Positions 19,944 to 28,027 of a DNA stretch of 55,007 nt are shown here, piece by piece. A program made the translations under genes and the position numbers. Source of the DNA: CALZJC01 sp041574955 (GTDB lineage: Bacteria > Acidobacteriota > Thermoanaerobaculia > Multivoradales > JAHEKO01); contig JBFGNS010000007.1 of the NCBI GenBank assembly GCA_041574955.1, positions 1-55,007 of the forward strand. Reading direction: 5' to 3'. Position 1 is the first letter of the stretch, and every line of letters begins with the position of its first letter. The notes beneath the pieces are model-generated. The model made no database searches. It had not been told where the DNA came from and was given only the letters and a program-made list of their open reading frames with translations.

Positions 19944-21569
19944 CTAAGAGCCGCCCGCCACCCACCAGTAGCCGGTGATCTGCCCCGCCGGGATGTCCGG
20001 GCCGACGCTGCCGCGGCCCCAGAAGTAGTCGTTGTAGTTGCTCAGCCCACCGCTGCCGAACGCTCCCATCGTGGCCCACACCACCTGCGGCGGCTGGTCG
20101 TCGATCGACGCCTGCGCCCAGGCCTGGCGCACCTTCATCGGCTGCTGCCACCACGGGAACGGGCTGCCCAGCAGGTAGCCGGCGTAGATGCCGCCGTGCT
20201 GCGAGCTGTGGTACGAGACGGTGTCGAAGCTGTTGATCTGGTGCAGCCGGTCGAAGGCGCCGCCCCAGCGCTGCCACCAGCGCTGACCGCCGGACTCGGC
20301 CTTGAGCACCAGGCAGGTGAACAGGCTGATCCACTCGGCGTCGCGGTTGCCCCACAGGGCGTCGGCGTTGGTCATCGAGGTGTCGTCGATCGAGCTGCAG
20401 CCGGAGAAGCTGAAGCCCTCCGGCCAGCCGTGGCCCTGCCAGTAGGCCATGTCCACGTTGTCCACCCAGATGTGGTCGCGGCCGCCGTGCGACGGGTCCT
20501 TCCAGTCGCGCTCCCAGGCCGCCGCGTCGAGCCAGCTGAACTGCACGGTGACGCCGCCGGCGCTCATCCGGTTGTTGAACGAAGCGACGTTGAGAGCGGT
20601 GTTGGGCAGCCCCGAGCAGGGGCCGGTGCCCTCGCTGCCGACGTCGACCCGGCCGGGGATCGCCGCCGGTGCGGGGGCGGCGGCGACGTCGGGCGGCTCG
20701 GCGTCGGGCGAGCGCTCCTGGCGGGCCACCTCGAGCGCCGGACGCGCCGCGTCCACCGCCGCCGGCACGAAGGTGATCTGGCCGACGGCGCCGTTGTCGT
20801 GCAGGCTGTGGCAGCGGAAGCTCGGCTCGAGCCGCGCCGGCTTGTCGGCCAGCGGCGGCGCGTAGTAGGCCAGGGTGGCGGCGGTGATGCGGCGCCCGCC
20901 GCCGTCGCCGCTGGTGGTCCAGGCGGCGCAGCGGTCGCGCGCCGCGGCGTCATCCAGCACGCGGACCTCACCGGCCCGCTCGACCCCGAGCAGCGAGTGG
21001 TGGAAGTGGACCACCTCGCCGTCGCCGTCGAACGCCACCCTGACCTTGGCGCCCGGCCCCTCGAGCGGCCGCCCGTCCAGGGTGAAGGTGTAGGAGACGG
21101 TGGTGTCGACGGCCTGGTCGGCGAGGGTCTCGCCGCCGGCCGTCACCGCCTGGAAGCGGGTGTGGCTGCTGCGCGCCCGCGCGCCGCCCGGCATCAGGCC
21201 GGCGCGCGCCAGCCCCTCGGCGACGCGGGCCGCGGCGTCGTCCAGAGCGAGCGTCTCGATCTGTCGGATGGCGTCGAAGTCGAACCCTTCGAAAACGATC
21301 TCGCCCTCGTCCTCGCTCTTCGCTTCGGTCGCCTCAACCGGCTTCATCGGCAGCGCGAGATAGCTCGTCTCGTCGGCCCAGCGGGCGACGCCGGCTTCGC
21401 CGAGCGCCAGCTGGTCGAACTTGAAGACCTCGCGCAGCCGCTCGGCCTCGTCGGTGGTGAGACCGTGGGAAACGACCTCGTAGACAGGCGCGGTGCGCGC
21501 CGGCGGCGGGCCGGACTGGCAACCGACGACGGCGGCCAGCAACAACAGGGACACGACGGCTCTGGACAT
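19944..21569 (-). CDS. DUF6345-like lipoprotein, possible clan CD-type peptidase fold
   Basis: 541 aa. A lipoprotein signal is present (lipobox VVGC, Cys17). The N-terminal half (30-290) is mixed alpha/beta with no motif I recognise. After an Ala/Pro linker, the C-terminal domain (about 315-541) is Trp- and Gly-rich. It contains DMAYWQGHGWPEG (His380-Gly381) and DAEWISLFTCL (Cys419 at the end of a hydrophobic strand). That HisGly plus strand-Cys order is the pattern of caspase/gingipain-like clan CD enzymes; I think the family is DUF6345, from memory. ATG has AAGGAG 6 nt upstream. It lies between two other secreted peptidases, which agrees with an extracellular proteolysis role, though activity is unproven. 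Confidence 0.7.
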   Translation of the reverse strand: MSRAVVSLLLLAAVVGCQSGPPPARTAPVYEVVSHGLTTDEAERLREVFKFDQLALGEAGVARWADETSYLALPMKPVEATEAKSEDEGEIVFEGFDFDAIRQIETLALDDAAARVAEGLARAGLMPGGARARSSHTRFQAVTAGGETLADQAVDTTVSYTFTLDGRPLEGPGAKVRVAFDGDGEVVHFHHSLLGVERAGEVRVLDDAAARDRCAAWTTSGDGGGRRITAATLAYYAPPLADKPARLEPSFRCHSLHDNGAVGQITFVPAAVDAARPALEVARQERSPDAEPPDVAAAPAPAAIPGRVDVGSEGTGPCSGLPNTALNVASFNNRMSAGGVTVQFSWLDAAAWERDWKDPSHGGRDHIWVDNVDMAYWQGHGWPEGFSFSGCSSIDDTSMTNADALWGNRDAEWISLFTCLVLKAESGGQRWWQRWGGAFDRLHQINSFDTVSYHSSQHGGIYAGYLLGSPFPWWQQPMKVRQAWAQASIDDQPPQVVWATMGAFGSGGLSNYNDYFWGRGSVGPDIPAGQITGYWWVAGGS

Positions 21570-21608
21570 GTCGACTCCTTTCCTGCGCTCGATCGGATCA
21601 GCGCTCCG

Positions 21609-21614
21609 ATTCTA
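21609..21614 (-). promoter_or_regulatory. Putative -10 element (TAGAAT) for the DUF6345-like gene
   Basis: TAGAAT on the minus strand, 5 of 6 to consensus, is about 40 bp before the ATG at 21569. No good -35 hexamer is seen at the right distance. Confidence 0.35.
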
Positions 21615-21777
21615 CGCAGGATAGGCGCGGCCGGCGCCCGATCCGTTACCGGCGGACCGCGACCGCGGGCACCCGGGTGCCCGCTCGCCCGCCCGTGGCG
21701 CGGACCGGCGGACGGCCGCTACAGCCCGGCTGAGCCGCCCGGGCCGGCCGCGAGCGCACGGATCGGCCGGCTCCGCC

Positions 21778-23532
21778 CTACTCCTGGGGCACCCACTTGT
21801 TGATCGCCACCGTCGAGCTCAAGGCGTCGGACCACAGCAGTCCGTCGCTCCACAGCAGCCCGTCGCTCCACAGCAGGCCGTCGCTCCACAGCAGCCCGTC
21901 ACTCCACAGCAGCCCGTCGGCCCACAGGTAGCCGTCGGCCCACAGGTAGCCCACGGTGCCGGCGTAGCCGTCGCTCCAGGTGTAGCCGTCGCCCTTCAGC
22001 CCCTCGAGGTAGAAGCTGCCGTTGGGAGACTGGTTGGCGCGGCCCCGGAAGTGCTGGCCGCCGTACAGGTCGAGCTCGACGTCGAGGCCACGGTTGGCGC
22101 TCGCTGCCGGATCGGCGAACGCGCCGAAGACGGCCCGGTAGGCGTCGACCAGGCCGGCGCCCTGCTGGAAGACGCTGTAGGCGAGCTTGTCGCCGTCGAC
22201 CGCCGGCCGCGCGGTGGCCATCAGGCGGTGCTTGACCTGGTCCGGCGTCAGCCACGGCGACTGCTGGAGCATCAGCGCCACGATGCCGCTGACCAGCCCG
22301 GTGGCCTGGGAGGTGCCGGACATGGTGAAGCGGTCGTTGACGTCGCTGAACTCCGTGTACTCGAGCGCCAGGAAGGTGCTGGCCGGCATCAGGGCCTCGA
22401 CGTGGCCGCCCGGCGCCACCACCTCGGGCTTGACGAAGCCCTCGAAGGTCGGGCCGGTCGAAGAGAAGCTGGCCAGCCGGTCGTCGGTGGCATCGTACGG
22501 GGTGTAGCTGTCGGTCATCGCGCCGACCGTGATGACGTACGGCACGTTGCCGGGCACCCCGACCGTCATCGGGTCGGGTCCGCGGTTGCCGGCCGAGGCC
22601 ACCACCACGATGCCGGCGCGCCACGCCTCCATCACCGCCTGGTTGAGCGGGTCGTCCCAGTAGTAGGAGCGCGGCGTGGCGCTGAACGAGCAGTTCAGCA
22701 CCCGGATGTTGTAGCGCTCCTGGTTGGCGACGATCCACTGGATGCCGCGGATGGCGTCGGCGTACCGCCCCTGGCCCTGCTCGTCGAAGGCGATCACCTC
22801 GACCAGATCGGCCTCGGGCGCGATCGAGGTGGCGGAGCCGTCCCCGTTGCGCACGCTCGAGACGGCGACCGCCGACACGTGGGTGCCGTGGCCGGAGAGG
22901 TCGAGGGTGGCGAGCAGCATCTGGTCCCGAGTGGCGTCGTAGGTGGCCAGCATGCGCAGGCTGGTCGAGTTGTTGAGCAGCCCGGGGAGCGGCGCAGCGC
23001 CGGTGTCCAGGAAGGCGATAGTGACGCCGTAGCCGTCGACCCCGCCGGCGTGGACCGCGTCGGCCGCGACGTTGGTCACCCAGGCGGTGCCGGGTGTGGC
23101 GGTGGCGGCGCTCGGGTCGAACGCCTGGACCAGCGTCTCGACGGCGCCCTTCCTGCCGCCGCCCTTGCCCCCGCTGGTCGAGTCGTCGGTCGAGCCGCCA
23201 CCCCGAGGCGGCCGCGCGGTAGCAGAGACCCCGGCGTCGGCCCAGATCCGCAGGCTCGAATCGAACTGCTCGAGCCGAGCGAGCTCGACCGGCTCGAGCA
23301 GGGCCGCCACCGCCCGGATGATGTCCAGGTGGTGGGTCACCTCGCCACCGGCGACGCGCACCAGGCGCGCCGCCTCCGTGGCGGAGGACGCTTGCACGAT
23401 GTAGCTGTCGGTTGTCGGTTCGCTCTGCTGAGGGTCGCTATCGCGGTGTTGCGGTGTGGCGGCTAAAGAGAGCACCACGGCCGTTACGGCCACACAAAGT
23501 GGTACGAGGTTCTTGTCTGGGTGCTTGTACAT
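21778..23532 (-). CDS. Secreted subtilisin-like serine protease (S8) with C-terminal WSDG tandem repeats
   Basis: 584 aa. There is an N-terminal export signal (hydrophobic 9-26), an inhibitor I9-like propeptide (about 43-105) and a Gly/Ser linker (110-130). The S8 catalytic domain (about 150-470) has Asp176 (AFLDTGA), His215 (SGHGTHVS), Asn near ASAGNRG and Ser408 (MSGTSQATG). Residues about 515-570 consist of repeats of six residues, YLWADG and then LLWSDG, five near-perfect copies in a row, encoded by 18-bp tandem DNA units. Similar W-D/N-rich tails occur in some acidobacterial S8 proteins (from memory). The tail may form a beta-solenoid or an attachment element. A GAGAGAAGAG ribosome site precedes the ATG, and a palindrome overlaps it. 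Confidence 0.92.
   Translation of the reverse strand: MYKHPDKNLVPLCVAVTAVVLSLAATPQHRDSDPQQSEPTTDSYIVQASSATEAARLVRVAGGEVTHHLDIIRAVAALLEPVELARLEQFDSSLRIWADAGVSATARPPRGGGSTDDSTSGGKGGGRKGAVETLVQAFDPSAATATPGTAWVTNVAADAVHAGGVDGYGVTIAFLDTGAAPLPGLLNNSTSLRMLATYDATRDQMLLATLDLSGHGTHVSAVAVSSVRNGDGSATSIAPEADLVEVIAFDEQGQGRYADAIRGIQWIVANQERYNIRVLNCSFSATPRSYYWDDPLNQAVMEAWRAGIVVVASAGNRGPDPMTVGVPGNVPYVITVGAMTDSYTPYDATDDRLASFSSTGPTFEGFVKPEVVAPGGHVEALMPASTFLALEYTEFSDVNDRFTMSGTSQATGLVSGIVALMLQQSPWLTPDQVKHRLMATARPAVDGDKLAYSVFQQGAGLVDAYRAVFGAFADPAASANRGLDVELDLYGGQHFRGRANQSPNGSFYLEGLKGDGYTWSDGYAGTVGYLWADGYLWADGLLWSDGLLWSDGLLWSDGLLWSDGLLWSDALSSTVAINKWVPQE
21827..21950 (-). repeat. 18-bp coding tandem repeat in the S8 protease tail
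   Basis: Units of 18 bp (on the + strand CTCCACAGCAGCCCGTCG with few changes) encode LLWSDG/YLWADG hexapeptides. The three central units are almost identical at DNA level, so unit number can change by slippage without losing the reading frame. Confidence 0.85.
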
Positions 23533-23541
23533 GGCTCTTCT

Positions 23542-23555
23542 CTCGATTCATCGAG
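23542..23555. promoter_or_regulatory. Palindrome overlapping the S8 protease ribosome-binding site
   Basis: CTCGATTCATCGAG is a 6-bp inverted repeat with a 2-bp centre, 9-23 nt upstream of the protease ATG. One arm overlaps the GAGAGAAGAG Shine-Dalgarno region. It could be an operator or an mRNA hairpin that limits translation. Confidence 0.3.
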
Positions 23556-23760
23556 GTTGAGCCCTCCAGTTTTTTCGCCCATGCAGTCATGGCGTAGGGA
23601 TAGAAAGCAACGTCTATGCCAGCCGTTCTTGGCTCCGTTTCTTCGGCTCGGGCGGCGGTTCGAGGGTGGCCGGGGCCGGAAACGACGCCGAGCGACGTGC
23701 GAAAAGACGACGTCCCGAGGCAGAAGCGGCGGCGCGGACTAGACTTCGGCCACGGCGGCG

Positions 23761-25548
23761 GTGATGGACGGCTTCCTCTATCAATACGCCCTCGGCCTGC
23801 CGATCTTCGCGGCCGGGCTTTGGGTGGGCTTCCGCGGTGGGTATCTGGGGCTGCGCGGGGCGCCGCTCGGGCGGCTCGTCCTGGTGCTGGTGATCTTCTG
23901 CCTGTTCCTCGGCGGGCAGGGGTGGCTGCAGTACGCCGAGATGGCCGAGGCCGAGCCGGTGCCGTACGCCGGCGGCTTCGAGCGCCGGGCGGTGTTGGGC
24001 GCGCCGGTCGACTACGCGGTGATGGTCGGCTACTTCCTGGCCATCCTGGCGATCGGCACCTGGTTCGGCCGCCGCCAGCGGACGCTCGACGACTTCTTCT
24101 TCGCCGGCCGGCGGTTCTCCTGGCGGTGGATCACCTTGAGCCTGGTGGCGACCCTGGTCGGCTCGTACAGCTTCGTCAAGTACAGCCAGATGGGGTTCCG
24201 CTACGGGGTGGGCTCGACCCAGGCGTACCTGAACGACTGGATCTGGCTGCCGCTGCTGGTCTTCGGCTGGCTGCCGATCCTCTACGTGTCGCGGGTGACC
24301 TCGGTGCCCGAGTACTTCGAGCGGCGGTTCGACTCTCGGGTACGGCGCTGGGTGACGGTCTACGTGCTGCTGTATCTCATCGGCTACGTCGGGGTGAACC
24401 TTTTCACCATGGGGCGGGTGCTCGAGGCGCTGCTGGGCTGGCCGGTGTGGGGGGCGGCGGCGCTGGTGGCGGCGATCTCGGCGGTCTACGTCACCGCCGG
24501 CGGCCAGACCTCGGTGATCATGACCGACCTGTTCCAGGGGCTGATGCTGCTGGTCACGGGGCTCCTGCTGCTGTGGCTGGGGATCGAGTACCTGGGTGGC
24601 ACCGGCGAGTTCTGGGCGGCGCTGCCGCGCGGCCACCGGCTGGCCTTCCCGGTGTTCAACACGGATCCGGCCTTCCCCGCCGTCGGCATCTTCTGGCAGG
24701 ACGCCATCGCCAACTCGGCGATGTTCTACTTCATGCACCAGGGGATCCTCATGCGCTTCCTGTCGGCGCGCTCGGTGGCGGACGGGCGCAAGGCGATGTT
24801 CGCCGTGGTGCTGGTGCTGGTGCCGCTGGCGGCGGTGGTGGTGTCGGGCGGCGGCTGGGTGGCGCGCGCCCTGGTCGGCGCCGGGGTGCTGCCGCCCGAG
24901 CTCGATTCGGGCGAGGCGTTCTTCGTCGCCGCCGAGCTGCTGAGCCGGCCCGGGGTGTTCGGGCTGGTGCTGGCGGCGCTGACCGCGGCGCTCATGTCGA
25001 CCGTCGACACGCTGATCACCGGGGTGGCGGCGATCGTGGTCAACGACGTCTACAAGCCGCTGGTGCGGCCGGCGGCCGGCGAGCGCGAGCTGCTCCGGGT
25101 GGCGCGGCTGACCTCGGTCGGGGTGACGCTGCTGGGGGTGCTGATGGTGCCGGTGTTCCTGAACTTCCGCACCATCTACGAGGCGCACGGCGCCTTCACC
25201 GCCGCGGTGACGCCGCCGCTGGTGGTGACGCTGCTGGCGAGCGTCTTCTGGCGCCGCTTCACGCGCACCGCGGCGCTGGCCACGCTGGTCGGCGGCATGG
25301 CCGCCATCCTGCTCTCGCTCTTCCTGCCCGAGGTGATCGCGCCGCTCGCCCACGGCGTGCCGATGGCCGAGCGCGGCGAGGGCCTGCTGGGCGGCATGGC
25401 GCAGTACAAGTACATGCGGGCGCTGTTCGGCATCGTGGTGTGCGCGCTGGTGGCCGTCGTCACGACCCTCGCCACCCGCGGCGAGCCGCCGGCGCGGCGG
25501 CGCGGGCTGGTGTCGGGCGAGGAGGTGGTCAACGGAGGGAGGGGGTGA
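23761..25548 (+). CDS. Sodium:solute symporter (SSS family)
   Basis: 595 aa from GTG 23761; an ATG at 23764 is equally possible. About 13-14 hydrophobic helices span the protein. SSS features include a first conserved block TLDDFFFAGRRFSWRWITLS, the second-helix stretch VATLVGSYSFVKYSQMGFRYG and SVPEYFERRFDSR. Also present are GGQTSVIMTDLFQGLML (the family's GGxxAVixTDxxQ motif) and LTAALMSTVDTLITG. It would take up a small solute with Na+; the substrate cannot be told. It is transcribed divergently from the S8 protease and its end converges on the glycerophosphodiesterase gene with an 18-bp gap. Confidence 0.9.
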   Translation: MMDGFLYQYALGLPIFAAGLWVGFRGGYLGLRGAPLGRLVLVLVIFCLFLGGQGWLQYAEMAEAEPVPYAGGFERRAVLGAPVDYAVMVGYFLAILAIGTWFGRRQRTLDDFFFAGRRFSWRWITLSLVATLVGSYSFVKYSQMGFRYGVGSTQAYLNDWIWLPLLVFGWLPILYVSRVTSVPEYFERRFDSRVRRWVTVYVLLYLIGYVGVNLFTMGRVLEALLGWPVWGAAALVAAISAVYVTAGGQTSVIMTDLFQGLMLLVTGLLLLWLGIEYLGGTGEFWAALPRGHRLAFPVFNTDPAFPAVGIFWQDAIANSAMFYFMHQGILMRFLSARSVADGRKAMFAVVLVLVPLAAVVVSGGGWVARALVGAGVLPPELDSGEAFFVAAELLSRPGVFGLVLAALTAALMSTVDTLITGVAAIVVNDVYKPLVRPAAGERELLRVARLTSVGVTLLGVLMVPVFLNFRTIYEAHGAFTAAVTPPLVVTLLASVFWRRFTRTAALATLVGGMAAILLSLFLPEVIAPLAHGVPMAERGEGLLGGMAQYKYMRALFGIVVCALVAVVTTLATRGEPPARRRGLVSGEEVVNGGRG

Positions 25549-25566
25549 GACGGATCGGCGTCCGCC

Positions 25567-26556
25567 TCACAGCACCGGCACCCCGCGCCGCTCGAGCAGC
25601 TCGAGCAGGCGGTCGGGGTAGTCGGTGATCAGACCGTCGACCCCCAGATCGAGGATCTTCTCCATCCGGTCGGCGGGGTTGACGGTCCACGGGATGACCG
25701 GGAAGCCGGCGGCCTGGATCTGCTCGACGCCGGTGCCGAGATAGCCCCAGGCGCCAGGCAGGATCTGCCGCCAGTAGGGCGAGAAGACGTCGACCACCGG
25801 ACGGGCGTCGGCGAGCAGCGCCAGCAGGTCGCCGTCGCCGCCGGCGAGCGAGCGGCCGTCGAGCCACGGCGAAGCGGCGCCGCCCTCGCCCTCGAGGGTC
25901 TCGGGGGAGAGCAGCGCCGCGGTGCGGATCTCGGGCCGCGTCCGCTTGACCAGCGCCAGGGCGCGCCAGTCGAAGCTCTGGATGGTGGCGCGCTCGACCA
26001 GGCCGCGCGCGACCACCCGCTCGACCACCCGCTCGACGAACGCTTCGAGCGGCACGGTCAGGTCGGCGGTCGGGTCGAACTTGACCTCGATGTTGAACCG
26101 CACGCCCGGGTCGCGCTCGGCGGCCAGGTCGAGGACCTCGTCGAGGGTGGGGATCGGGGTGCCCGGCACGTTTCTGCGCGGCGGCTCGGGGAAGCGGCCA
26201 CGGTCGGGGTTGAGCGTGCCGCAGTCGTAGCGGCGCAGCTCGGCGAGCGTCAGGTCGCGGATCAGCGGACCGCCGCCGGCGGGCAGCCGCTCGCCTCCCG
26301 GTCCCAGGCAGACCTTGGCCGACAGGCGCGGGTCGTGGCTGACCACCACCACGCCGTCGGCCGTCACCCCGGTGTCCAGCTCGAGCGTCGAGACACCCAG
26401 CTCGAGCGCCAGCTCGAACGCCGGCAGGGTGTTCTCCGGCAGCAGGCCACGCGCGCCGCGGTGGCCCTGGACGTCGAACGGTACGCCCGGCGCCCGCGGC
26501 GGCAGCGATCCGCACCCCAGCGCTGCGAACAGCACCATCGGTCCGAGGATACGCAT
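25567..26556 (-). CDS. Glycerophosphodiester phosphodiesterase, lipoprotein
   Basis: 329 aa. Hydrolyses glycerophosphodiesters to glycerol 3-phosphate and an alcohol. A lipobox (FAALGC) near residue 15 indicates lipid anchoring. The GDPD motifs follow in order: QGHRGARGLLPENT (catalytic His and Arg), LELDTGVTADGVVVVSHD (metal Glu/Asp and second His), PTLDEVLDL, NIEVKFD and, near the end, WTVNPADRMEKILDLGVDGLITDYPD. The start at 26556 is chosen because it gives a short lipoprotein signal; ATG 26538 is an alternative. An inverted repeat lies in the divergent gap to the HD-GYP gene. Confidence 0.92.
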   Translation of the reverse strand: MRILGPMVLFAALGCGSLPPRAPGVPFDVQGHRGARGLLPENTLPAFELALELGVSTLELDTGVTADGVVVVSHDPRLSAKVCLGPGGERLPAGGGPLIRDLTLAELRRYDCGTLNPDRGRFPEPPRRNVPGTPIPTLDEVLDLAAERDPGVRFNIEVKFDPTADLTVPLEAFVERVVERVVARGLVERATIQSFDWRALALVKRTRPEIRTAALLSPETLEGEGGAASPWLDGRSLAGGDGDLLALLADARPVVDVFSPYWRQILPGAWGYLGTGVEQIQAAGFPVIPWTVNPADRMEKILDLGVDGLITDYPDRLLELLERRGVPVL

Positions 26557-26565
26557 TCCAACAGC

Positions 26566-26603
26566 GAGGATACAGAGTCGGCGATGAGACGGCCCGTATC
26601 CTC
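26566..26603. promoter_or_regulatory. Inverted repeat in the divergent GDPD / HD-GYP intergenic region
   Basis: GAGGATAC (26566-26573) and GTATCCTC (26596-26603) form a perfect 8-bp inverted repeat with a 22-bp spacer, just upstream of the glycerophosphodiesterase start. It may be an operator; the GATAC blocks could also act as -10-like elements. Evidence is by pattern only. Confidence 0.25.
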
Positions 26604-26751
26604 CCTCCTCGCCGCGGTGGCAGTCGGCATCGGGGAGCCCCACCCCGGGAGAACTTCCCCGCAGCTCATGCGCGCTGGCGCATACTCCCCGCCAACAGGC
26701 GCTCTCCGCCCCGGCACGGCGCTTGCCCTGGTCCCGGCGCGGAGGATGAGC

Positions 26752-27405
26752 GTGTTCCAAAGCCGCACAACGCACGAGCCGCTGGCCACCGTCGCCGGTA
26801 TGGTGGCCCGCGCGCTGGTCCGCTGCGATGGCGAGACCGCTTCGCACCAGCGCCGGATCGGCGCCTACGCCACCGCCCTGGCGGACGCCACCGGGTGGGA
26901 CGCCGAACCGCCACGGCGGCTCTACTACGCCGCCTCGCTCCACGACATCGGCAAGATCGGGGTGCCCGCCGCCATCCTTCGGAAGCCGGGGCGGCTGGAC
27001 GCCAGCGAGCGCGCCGCCGTCGAGCTCCACCCCGAGATCGGCGCCCGCCTGCTGGGCCGCGGCCGGCACCCTTTCCTCCGTCTGGCCGGCGACATCGCGC
27101 TCCACCACCACGAGCGCTGGGACGGCCTGGGCTATCCGCGCGGCCTGGCCGGCGAGGCGATTCCGTCGAGCGCCCGCATCGTCGCGGTGGTGGACGTCTT
27201 CGACGCGCTGCGCTCGGACCGCGTGTACCGCCCGGCGCTGGGCGAGGACGACGTCCTCGCCTTCCTGGCGCAGGGCCGGGGGCGGCGGTTCGACCCGGCG
27301 CTGGTCGACTGCTTTCTCGAGCTGGTGGAGCGGCACGGCGTGGCCGGCGTCGAGCGGCGCGGCCGGCAGCTGGCGGGCTGCGGCGGCCGCCTGGTGCTGC
27401 ACTAG
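26752..27405 (+). CDS. HD-GYP domain phosphohydrolase
   Basis: 217 aa from GTG 26752, chosen because GGAGG lies 6 nt upstream; ATG 26746 overlaps that site. Nearly the whole protein is an HD-GYP domain with SLHDIGKIGVP (HD), the H-x-x-H elements (ELHPEIGARLL) and HHHERWDGLGYPRGLAGEAIP (the HHExxDGxGYP motif). These are the metal and substrate residues of c-di-GMP phosphodiesterases. There is no receiver domain or membrane helix, so input must come from elsewhere. It would oppose the GGDEF protein at 53 kb if both act on c-di-GMP. The stop codon forms the first bases of repeat C. Confidence 0.9.
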   Translation: MFQSRTTHEPLATVAGMVARALVRCDGETASHQRRIGAYATALADATGWDAEPPRRLYYAASLHDIGKIGVPAAILRKPGRLDASERAAVELHPEIGARLLGRGRHPFLRLAGDIALHHHERWDGLGYPRGLAGEAIPSSARIVAVVDVFDALRSDRVYRPALGEDDVLAFLAQGRGRRFDPALVDCFLELVERHGVAGVERRGRQLAGCGGRLVLH

Positions 27406-27532
27406 CCTGACCTGCTCACCGCTCGGCGAGCGGCCGCAGGTGCCTGAAGATCCGCGACGTACCGCCGGGGGGCACCGCAGGTTCAGGCGCATCCGGAGGC
27501 GCAGCAGCGGCTCGGTGAGAGGGTCAGGCTAG
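27402..27532 (+). repeat. Dispersed repeat C, copy 2, with inverted ends
   Basis: A 131-bp element fills most of the gap between convergent genes. Its left end, CTAGCCTGACCTGCTCACCG (27402-27421), is mirrored at the right end (27513-27532, ending GGTCAGGCTAG), with 18 of 20 bases matching. The left part is highly similar to the 75 bp following gltA. CTAG at the left end supplies the TAG stop of the HD-GYP gene. It carries inner GCTCGGCGAGC hairpins and could act as a two-way terminator or be a nonautonomous repeat. Confidence 0.75.
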
Positions 27533-27559
27533 CCGGCGCTGGCTCGGGACCCGCCGCGC

Positions 27560-28027
27560 TCAGCGGGGCGGCCGCTCGCCGGGCTTCTCGAGATCGATCT
27601 TCTTGAGCTCCTCGAGCTGCCGCTCGAGCGTGGCCGCGCTGCGCCGCAGGCGATCGAGCTGCGCGGCGAGCTCCTGCTGGCGGCGGTGGAGCGCGAGCAG
27701 GATCTCGGCCGAGGCGCGGTAGGAGCTGTCCGGGAACCGCTCGATGAGCTGGCGCAGGCCGTTCGCCGCGCGGCGCGCGCCGTCGCTGCCGAGCTCGGGT
27801 GCCGAGGCGGCGAGCGCCAGGTAGAACAGCGCCCGGTCGGCGCCGGGTCCGTCGGGCGCGTCGGCCAGCTGCCGCTCGTAGGCCTCGGCCGCGGCGGCGT
27901 ACTGCCGGCGGGCGAACAGCTGGTCGGCGAGCGGCACCGGCTCGGGGCGGGGCGAGGCGCAGCTCGCCAGCGCACCGGCGAGCAGGGCGCCCGCGAGCAG
28001 GCGGTGGGCCGGGGCGGGAGCTCTCAT
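27560..28027 (-). CDS. QseG-like accessory lipoprotein with coiled-coil C-terminus
   Basis: 155 aa. Lipobox LASC follows an Ala/Leu-rich signal peptide. The centre (30-105) is helical and TPR-like (YAAAAEAYERQL, ALFYLALAA). The end (110-150) is a predicted coiled coil (LAAQLDRLRRSAATLERQLE) with a short charged tail. Its ATG overlaps the histidine kinase stop by 4 bp. In enterobacteria the lipoprotein QseG (YfhG), which has a similar coiled-coil end, is encoded with the GlrK/GlrR (QseE/QseF) pair and acts on the sensor domain of the kinase. The same role here is inferred from order and shape, not from strong sequence identity. Confidence 0.75.
   Translation of the reverse strand: MRAPAPAHRLLAGALLAGALASCASPRPEPVPLADQLFARRQYAAAAEAYERQLADAPDGPGADRALFYLALAASAPELGSDGARRAANGLRQLIERFPDSSYRASAEILLALHRRQQELAAQLDRLRRSAATLERQLEELKKIDLEKPGERPPR

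Noticed and set aside
21827..21950. Regular short repeats resembling a CRISPR array
   Set aside because: Units are 18 bp with no spacers and encode in-frame LLWSDG repeats of the S8 protease.
23556..23640. Possible riboswitch or c-di-GMP aptamer in the S8 protease leader
   Set aside because: The leader has a GGGCGAAAAAACTGGAGGG stretch, but none of the conserved c-di-GMP, TPP, cobalamin or SAM aptamer blocks could be matched.
26335..26745. N-terminal extension of the HD-GYP protein to 26335
   Set aside because: It would overlap the divergent glycerophosphodiesterase gene antisense and lacks domain features; GGAGG just before 26752 fits the short form.
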